A DNA stretch of 11,675 nucleotides from contig JASJBO010000246.1 in NCBI GenBank assembly GCA_030066475.1, positions 1-11,675 of the forward strand, in the 5' to 3' direction. Below are positions 7,608 to 11,675 of this stretch, one piece after another (position 1 is the stretch's first letter; each line of letters begins with the position of its first letter). The notes under the pieces were generated by a model that was given only the letters and a program-made list of their open reading frames with translations, searched no databases and had not been told where the DNA came from. This stretch comes from Myxococcota bacterium (GTDB lineage Bacteria > Myxococcota_A > UBA9160 > PR03). A program made the position numbers and the translations under genes.

Positions 7608-8930
7608 ATGGCGAACGAACGCGCGACGACCGGACGGGAGGACGGCGCCGCCTGGGTCGGGGGGGTGGAGCCCGTGGCCCCGGGCGAGTTCGACGCGCTC
7701 GCGCGGCGCCGCCTCGAGCTGCTGCTCGAGGCAGCGGTGGACATCCACGAGGCGCCGGATGCGCCCGCGGTGGCGGACGTGCTGCTCGACGCGATGCGCG
7801 CCGGAGCGGGCTACGCGCGCAGCGCCTTCGTGCGCCGCGCCGCGGACGGCGCGCTCGACGTGGTCTCGTTCCGCCCGTCCGACCGCCGCGAGGCCTTCGA
7901 TCCGCGCCGCAGCCTCTGCCACTCCCTGCTCGAGGCAGCCTCGCGCGGCGAGATGGTGCGGGTGCGTCCCGGCCAGACGTCCCGACCGGCGGGCGACGAC
8001 GAGCGCGCGCTCGGCGTCCGCTCGGCGCTGTGCACGCCCGTCGTCGTGGGCAACCAGGTCGGCGGCTACCTGTACTTCGACAGCCGCGCGGGCGAGACCG
8101 AGCCGGGTCCCGAAGGCGTCGCCTTCTGCGAGGCGCTCACCCGGCTCGGCGCGATGGCGCTCGGCCACCTCGAGCAGCGCGAGCTGCGCGAGCGGCAGCT
8201 CCGCCTCGAGGCCGAGCTCGCGGCCGCGCGCGAGGCGCAGAGCCTGATCCTGCCGCCGGGCGCGGGCGCGTTCGGGCCGGTGCGGTACGCGATGCACATG
8301 ACGCCCGGCCGCGAGGTGGCCGGCGACCTGTTCGACGTCGTACCGCTCTCGCGCGGCCGGGTGGGCTTCTTCCTCGGCGACGTGGCGGGCAAGGGGATCG
8401 GCGCCGGCCTGCTGATGGCGCTCGGTCAGTCGCTGCTGGGCCAGGTGCTCGATGCCCGGGACGACCCCGCGGCCGCCGTCGACGCGCTGAACGAGTACCT
8501 GGCCCGGCGCCGCATCTCGCGCTTCGTATCGCTGTGGATCGGGGTGATCGACCCCGAGAAGTGCGAGCTCTGCTTCGCCGACGCCGGTCACGGCCACGCC
8601 ATGCTGCTCGCCGACGGTGGCGACCCGCGCCCGATCGAGTGCGAGGGCGGACCGCCCGCCGGCGTGGTGGGCGAGACGCGCTGTCGCTCCGAGTCCCTGC
8701 CCTTCCGCCCCGGGGACCGCCTGGTGCTCTACTCGGACGGCGTCATCGAGCAGCGCAACAGCGGGGGCGAGGAGTTCGGCCGCGAGCGGCTGGCCGCGAG
8801 CCTGGGCGAGGGAGCGAGCGCCGCGGACGACATCGCCGCCGCGCTCGGCGCGCTGCGCGCCTTCTCCGAGTGCACCGACCAGTTCGACGACGACACCACG
8901 ATCGCGTCGGTGGAGCTGCGATTAGGTTGA
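7608..8930 (+). CDS. GAF-domain SpoIIE-type PP2C serine/threonine phosphatase
   Basis: A 440-residue cytosolic signalling phosphatase. A GAF-like sensor domain occupies about residues 30-190 (VRSALCTPVVVGNQVGGYLY near 137-156). A charged helical linker (about 188-212) joins it to the SpoIIE/RsbU-type PP2C domain. That domain keeps the metal-site motifs: REVAGDLFDV (D240), FFLGDVAGKG (D258), ADAGHGHAM (324-332), VLYSDGVIE (D377) and QFDDDTTIASV (D427-D429), so it should be active. Relatives dephosphorylate anti-sigma-factor antagonists of the STAS type; no STAS or anti-sigma gene is in the window, so the target is unknown. The ATG at 7608 is chosen for the upstream AAGGGAG; the frame is open further upstream but overlaps the divergent FUSC gene. 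The TGA stop is embedded in a copy of the intergenic repeat. Confidence 0.9.
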   Translation: MANERATTGREDGAAWVGGVEPVAPGEFDALARRRLELLLEAAVDIHEAPDAPAVADVLLDAMRAGAGYARSAFVRRAADGALDVVSFRPSDRREAFDPRRSLCHSLLEAASRGEMVRVRPGQTSRPAGDDERALGVRSALCTPVVVGNQVGGYLYFDSRAGETEPGPEGVAFCEALTRLGAMALGHLEQRELRERQLRLEAELAAAREAQSLILPPGAGAFGPVRYAMHMTPGREVAGDLFDVVPLSRGRVGFFLGDVAGKGIGAGLLMALGQSLLGQVLDARDDPAAAVDALNEYLARRRISRFVSLWIGVIDPEKCELCFADAGHGHAMLLADGGDPRPIECEGGPPAGVVGETRCRSESLPFRPGDRLVLYSDGVIEQRNSGGEEFGRERLAASLGEGASAADDIAAALGALRAFSECTDQFDDDTTIASVELRLG

Positions 8931-8947
8931 CTTCGCTCGCCTGCGGC
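8927..8947 (+). repeat. Intergenic ACTTCG repeat (copy R2) overlapping a stop codon
   Basis: These 21 bases, from TTGACTTCG to TGCGGC, are identical to the start of the copy at 10616-10643. The TGA stop of the phosphatase gene (8928-8930) lies inside the repeat. It is followed directly by GCTTGCGGGG, as if the hairpin seen in other copies were missing. It fills half of the 42-bp gap between the convergent phosphatase and YqeY genes. Confidence 0.65.
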
Positions 8948-8972
8948 GCTTGCGGGGTGCCGGCGGCGGGAG

Positions 8973-9425
8973 TCAGGAGGCGGCCAGCAGCTCGGAGGCG
9001 AGGCGGCGGGCGAGGGCGCCGTCCACTTCGCCGCGGTGGGCCTTCATGACGGCGCCCATCACGCGGCCCAGGTCGCCCGGAGCCGAAGCGCCGGTGGTGG
9101 CGATGGCTTCCTGCACCCAGGCGCGGGTGGCGGCCTCGTCGGCGAGCTGCGGCAGGAACTCGCCGATCACGACCAGCTCGGCCCGCTCGGCGGCGGCCTG
9201 CTCGGTGCGGCCGCCCGCCTCGAACGCCTCGATGCTCTCGCGGCGCTGCTTCTCGAGCCGGCGCAGGATGGCCACGCACGCGTCGTCCGGCAGCGTGTCG
9301 GCGCCGTCCCTCTTCATCTCGGTGAGGAACGCGGCGCGGATGCCGCGCAGCGCCGCCACGCGCACCTCGTCACGCGCCTTGAGCGCCGCCCGGATCCCGT
9401 CGCTCACGCGCTCGGCGATCGACAT
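8973..9425 (-). CDS. GatB/YqeY-domain protein
   Basis: A 150-residue, mostly helical cytosolic protein matching the full length of stand-alone YqeY proteins. Recognisable family sequence includes an N-terminal amphipathic helix (MSIAERVSDGIRAALKARD), an RLEKQRRESIEAFEAGGR-like helix (about 55-72), GEFLPQL (about 87-93) and GDLGRVMGAVM near 116-126. The fold matches the tail domain of GatB, which binds tRNA in the amidotransferase; the role of the free protein is not settled, so a tRNA-related function is only suggested. The ATG at 9425 overlaps the stop of the upstream amidohydrolase by one base (TGATG), so translation is almost certainly coupled. The usual partners of yqeY (rpsU, dnaG, rpoD) are not in the window. 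Confidence 0.9.
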   Translation of the reverse strand: MSIAERVSDGIRAALKARDEVRVAALRGIRAAFLTEMKRDGADTLPDDACVAILRRLEKQRRESIEAFEAGGRTEQAAAERAELVVIGEFLPQLADEAATRAWVQEAIATTGASAPGDLGRVMGAVMKAHRGEVDGALARRLASELLAAS

Positions 9426-10606
9426 CAGGCGAGGTGGTCCAGGCCGGCGCCCATCAGGTCGACGAAGTTGTCGAAGTAGAAGGCCTGCACCGTCGCCTCG
9501 GGGGCGCCGTCCAGGCTCTCCTCGAAGCGCTTGATCGGGTTGCGGCCGCCCTCGACGTGCGGGTAGTCCGACGAGAACAGGCACACCTCGGGCCCCGCCT
9601 GCTCGGCGATCCAGCCGACGTCCTCGGCGGGATACGGCGTGGCGCGGACCTGGCGGCGCACGTACTCGCTGGGACGCAGCGACAGCCGCTGGAGCCGCTC
9701 CTCGCGGCGGCGGAAGGCGTCGAAGGCCGACTCCATGAAGCGCATCCAGCTCGGCACCCAGGAGGCGCCCTGCTCGATCACCCCGAAGCGCAGCTTCGGG
9801 AAGCGCTCGAGCACGCCGTCGAAGATCAGCGTCGCGAGCGTCTGCATCGGGGCGGTGGGGATCGCCATGTAGTCGATCGAGCGGAAGTTCTCGTCGCCGC
9901 CGTGGAAGTCGGGGACCGGCGGGCCGCCGTTCTCGAAGTAGTCGGGGTCGAGCAGCTGGCCGTCGGCGGCGCGGTGGCCGCCGCCCACGTGGAACACGAC
10001 CGGGAGCCCGGCCTCCTCGGCCTGGGCCCAGACCGGGTCGAGGCCCACGTGGCTCGGCGCGTGGCCGCGCGGGCAGCCGGTCGGCACCAGCAGCGCCTTC
10101 GCGCCCGACTCGATCACCTCGCGCGCCATGGCGCGCGAGCGCTCGAAGTCGCGCAGCGGCACGTAGCCCGTGGCCAGCAGCCGCGGGTCGGCGGAGCAGA
10201 ACGCGAGCATGGCGCGGTTGTGGGCGCGCGCGAAGCCGTAAGCGTAGTCGACGTCGTCGCCGCGCTCGGCGGCCAGCAGCTTGCCGTTCAGGAAGGTGTT
10301 GAACACGAGCTGGCTGTGGAACCCGAGCAGGTCGATCGCGAGCGGGCGGTCTTCGGGCAGGAACGACCCGGTCGCCGCCCAGTTCTTGCGCAGCAGGATC
10401 TGCGCCTCGTCCTCGGCGCGGTAGGCGGGATCGGCGTGCTTGCCGCGGTAGTGGTCGATCAGCGTCTCCTCGCCCGGCTTCACGGTCGCGACGTAGATCG
10501 GCGGCAGCTTGGCCCGCGTCGCCGCGTCGGCGTGCGCGTCGAGCCAGTCGGGTGTCTCCATCACGTGCGCGTCGGCGTCGTGGATCGGCCGGTGTGCGTA
10601 GGCCAT
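9425..10606 (-). CDS. Amidohydrolase-2 family metal-dependent hydrolase/decarboxylase
   Basis: A 393-residue TIM-barrel protein of the amidohydrolase-2 (ACMSD-like) family. The metal-site motifs are in order: DADAH at residues 10-14 (D12 and H14), PVVFHVGGGH at 202-211 (H206), GVIEQGASW at 275-283 and the closing LFSSDYPHVEGG at 343-354 (D347). Family members hydrolyse or decarboxylate ring compounds and lactones; this subgroup is common in soil and uncultured bacteria, and its substrates are mostly unknown, so none is assigned. The ATG at 10606 has a strong ribosome site (AAGGAG) with about six bases of spacing. An intergenic repeat abuts that site on the upstream side. It forms a two-gene unit with YqeY, coupled by TGATG. 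Confidence 0.88.
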   Translation of the reverse strand: MAYAHRPIHDADAHVMETPDWLDAHADAATRAKLPPIYVATVKPGEETLIDHYRGKHADPAYRAEDEAQILLRKNWAATGSFLPEDRPLAIDLLGFHSQLVFNTFLNGKLLAAERGDDVDYAYGFARAHNRAMLAFCSADPRLLATGYVPLRDFERSRAMAREVIESGAKALLVPTGCPRGHAPSHVGLDPVWAQAEEAGLPVVFHVGGGHRAADGQLLDPDYFENGGPPVPDFHGGDENFRSIDYMAIPTAPMQTLATLIFDGVLERFPKLRFGVIEQGASWVPSWMRFMESAFDAFRRREERLQRLSLRPSEYVRRQVRATPYPAEDVGWIAEQAGPEVCLFSSDYPHVEGGRNPIKRFEESLDGAPEATVQAFYFDNFVDLMGAGLDHLA

Positions 10607-10615
10607 GAGGTCTCC

Positions 10616-10643
10616 TTGACTTCGCTCGCCTGCGGCTCGCTGC
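10616..10643 (+). repeat. Intergenic ACTTCG repeat (copy R3)
   Basis: A 28-base copy of the family lying just upstream of the amidohydrolase ribosome site but in the opposite orientation. It shares a 25-base exact match (10619-10643) with the next copy at 10656-10680, so the two form a tandem pair with a 37-bp period. Confidence 0.75.
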
Positions 10644-10655
10644 CGGTCTTGGGGA

Positions 10656-10680
10656 ACTTCGCTCGCCTGCGGCTCGCTGC
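10656..10680 (+). repeat. Intergenic ACTTCG repeat (copy R4)
   Basis: The second member of the tandem pair, 25 bases identical to 10619-10643. It is followed by a GC-rich hairpin (10683-10700) and then TTGCGGG, the same core-hairpin-tail order seen in the minus-strand copy at 3313-3356. Confidence 0.75.
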
Positions 10681-10682
10681 GC

Positions 10683-10700
10683 GGCGGCCAGACGGCCGCC
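10683..10700. terminator. GC hairpin downstream of the universal stress gene
   Basis: GGCGGCC, the loop AGAC and GGCCGCC form a perfect seven-base-pair stem, 13 bases beyond the UspA stop when read on the minus strand. No U-tract follows on that strand, so it may work as a weak or factor-assisted terminator or be the structured part of the adjacent repeat. Confidence 0.45.
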
Positions 10701-10713
10701 TTGCGGGTTAGCT

Positions 10714-11157
10714 CTAATCGTCGGCCTTGGCGACCAGGACGGGGCAGTCCGCGGTGCGCAGCACGCGCTCGGCGACGCTGCCGAGCAGGACGTGCTTGAG
10801 GCCGCTCAGGCCGCGCGTGCCCATCACGACCAGGTCGGCGGGCAGCGCGCCGGCGCGCGCCACGATCGTGCTGGCCGTCTCGCCGGAGTCGAGCTCGACC
10901 TCGCCGTCGAGCCCGGCGGCGCGGACGCGCCCGAGCGCCTCCTCGAGCCGCGCCGAGGCCGCGGCGCGCACCTCCTCGACGAGGTTCTGGGGCATCGGGA
11001 TCTCGTAGGGCGAGAGCATCTCCATCGGGATGTGGAACACGTGCAGCACGTGGATGCGGCCGCTCGAGCCCCTCGCCAGCTCGATCGCGAGGTCGAGCGC
11101 CCGGTCGGCGTGCTCGGAGAAGTCGTGGGGGACCAGGATCGTGCGGAAGCGGCTCAT
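10714..11157 (-). CDS. Universal stress protein, UspA family, ATP-binding type
   Basis: A 147-residue single-domain protein of usual length. It opens with the family pattern ILVPHDFSEHADRAL (residues 7-21), where D12 corresponds to the ATP-contacting aspartate. It carries a complete G-2X-G-9X-G-S nucleotide motif: G113, G116, G126 and S127. It should therefore belong to the ATP-binding rather than the non-binding branch. Such proteins are dimeric cytosolic factors made under starvation, redox or energy stress; the specific role is unknown. The ATG at 11157 has AAGGAG about ten bases upstream. The gene is followed by a hairpin and two repeat copies, and is divergent from a CBS-domain gene; UspA and CBS proteins both sense adenine nucleotides, so a shared stress role is plausible. 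Confidence 0.93.
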   Translation of the reverse strand: MSRFRTILVPHDFSEHADRALDLAIELARGSSGRIHVLHVFHIPMEMLSPYEIPMPQNLVEEVRAAASARLEEALGRVRAAGLDGEVELDSGETASTIVARAGALPADLVVMGTRGLSGLKHVLLGSVAERVLRTADCPVLVAKADD

Positions 11158-11231
11158 CGGCGTCGGACTCCTTCGCCCTCAGGGTACGAGCCGATCCGCG
11201 CGGGGGCCAGCACGGCAACCGATCCCGGCCA

Positions 11232-11280
11232 CTGGGACCGGGCGTCCCAGCCTGCGGCGCAGCGCCCCAGGGCCGGGCCC
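11232..11280. repeat. Three adjacent inverted repeats in the usp/CBS divergent gap
   Basis: CTGGGAC/GTCCCAG with a five-base loop lies at 11232-11250, CTGCG/CGCAG around a single G at 11252-11262, and GGGCC/GGCCC around a single G at 11270-11280. They sit 27-75 bases upstream of the sigma-54-type promoter candidate. They may be activator sites or simple GC-rich palindromes; the first is the most convincing. Confidence 0.4.
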
Positions 11281-11306
11281 GTGCGCCTCAGGAATGGCCC
11301 GGTCGC

Positions 11307-11322
11307 TGGCACAGGGCGTGCA
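11307..11322 (+). promoter_or_regulatory. Candidate sigma-54 (-24/-12) promoter for the CBS gene
   Basis: TGGCACAGGGCGTGCA fits the sigma-54 pattern TGGCACG-N4-TTGCA with two mismatches; the invariant GG and GC are ten bases apart as required. Initiation would be near 11333, giving a leader of about 50 bases before the ATG at 11384. No sigma-54 activator gene is visible nearby, so the call rests on the sequence match. Confidence 0.45.
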
Positions 11323-11369
11323 GTTTCCGCACCCTGGAGCCGTAACGGGTCCCGTCGGGGGCCCGCAAG

Positions 11370-11380
11370 AGGAGGTGATC
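11370..11380 (+). promoter_or_regulatory. Extended Shine-Dalgarno sequence of the CBS gene
   Basis: AGGAGGTGATC is an eleven-base complement to the usual 3' end of bacterial 16S rRNA, ending three bases before the ATG at 11384. It is by far the strongest ribosome site in the window, fixes the start codon and predicts high translation. Confidence 0.85.
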
Positions 11381-11383
11381 CCC

Positions 11384-11675
11384 ATGGCCGAGACGGCCGA
11401 GAGCGTGATGGAGAGAGCGGTCATCACGGTGAGCCCCGAGACGTCGCTGCTGGACGTGCATCGCCTCTTCGCGGAGGAGCAGATCCACGGCGCTCCGGTG
11501 GTGGACGACCGGGAGGTGGTCGTGGGCGTGGTCACGGCGTCCGACCTGATCCGCGCGGTGGCCGAGGAGCACGACTCGGCCACCGGCGAGGCGCGGTACT
11601 TCCGCGACCTGGTGGAGTTCTCGGGACCCGACTGGGGCGCCGGCGCCGAGGACTTCCAGGACCGCCTGGCCCAGA
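11384..11675 (+). CDS. CBS-domain protein (3' end outside window)
   Basis: Only the first 97 residues are present. Residues 7-61 form one CBS motif: SVMERAVITVSPETSL, the IHGAPVVDD strand (34-42), and GVVTASDLI (48-56), which includes the T51/D54 pair typical of adenine-nucleotide binding. A charged insert follows (EEHDSATGEARYFRDL, then Asp/Glu-rich sequence to 97), after which a second CBS motif would be expected beyond the window. CBS pairs usually sense AMP, ADP, ATP or S-adenosylmethionine. The start is fixed by the extended ribosome site. The gene is divergent from uspA across 226 bp that hold inverted repeats and a sigma-54-type promoter candidate. Whether it is stand-alone or part of a larger fused protein cannot be seen here. 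Confidence 0.85.
   Translation, partial: MAETAESVMERAVITVSPETSLLDVHRLFAEEQIHGAPVVDDREVVVGVVTASDLIRAVAEEHDSATGEARYFRDLVEFSGPDWGAGAEDFQDRLAQ

Noticed and set aside
5160..8597. 1145-aa minus-strand open frame across the phosphatase, FUSC and DUF1656 genes
   Set aside because: Low-complexity Arg/Ala/Gly/Pro sequence spanning three well-identified genes in other frames; a GC-rich shadow.
9434..10711. 425-aa plus-strand open frame antisense to the amidohydrolase
   Set aside because: Composition typical of an antisense shadow; the amidohydrolase has intact metal motifs and a strong ribosome site.

Overview
This is a very GC-rich window with strong G/C bias at third codon positions, so most alternative frames are open and meaningless. 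I support eleven protein genes and no RNA genes, CRISPR arrays or insertion sequences. The host is a Gram-negative bacterium: it encodes a membrane-fusion (HlyD-type) protein, a lipoprotein with a DUF3313-like body and a large HpnN-like RND/MMPL exporter. The mix (Acr1-like short-chain reductase, HpnN-like exporter, stand-alone amidohydrolase-2 protein, SpoIIE-type phosphatase, CBS and UspA proteins) would suit an uncultured, GC-rich deltaproteobacterial-type lineage such as Myxococcota or Binatota. That placement is inference; no marker gene is present to prove it.

Layout. 1-584 (-): an Acr1/fatty acyl-CoA reductase-like SDR, cut by the window edge. 633-3278 (+), divergent from it across 48 bp: an 881-aa HpnN-like MMPL/RND transporter starting at TTG. 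3385-7507 (-): a four-gene operon, read in the order FUSC inner-membrane protein, DUF1656 small membrane protein, AaeA/HlyD-type membrane fusion protein, DUF3313-like lipoprotein. This is an AaeB-AaeX-AaeA-type efflux pump with an unusual lipoprotein as fourth gene. 7608-8930 (+), divergent from the operon: a GAF-SpoIIE phosphatase. 8973-10606 (-): an amidohydrolase-2 enzyme translationally coupled (TGATG) to a GatB/YqeY-domain protein. 10714-11157 (-): a UspA universal stress protein. 11384-11675 (+), cut by the window edge: a CBS-domain protein preceded by a very strong Shine-Dalgarno sequence and a good sigma-54-type promoter candidate.

How they fit. The first two genes suggest lipid or envelope work (acyl reduction, hopanoid/lipid transport). 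The middle operon is a tripartite-like aromatic acid or drug efflux system without its own TolC. The right part has stress and signalling proteins (UspA, CBS, SpoIIE phosphatase).

The least explained feature is a short dispersed repeat built on an ACTTCGYTCG core. It sits in the gaps at about 586-603, 3329-3356, 8927-8947, 10616-10643 and 10656-10680. In two copies the core is followed by a GC-rich hairpin and a TTGCGRG tail, and the stem sequences differ between the copies while pairing is kept. No dramatic new defence or mobile system is visible.
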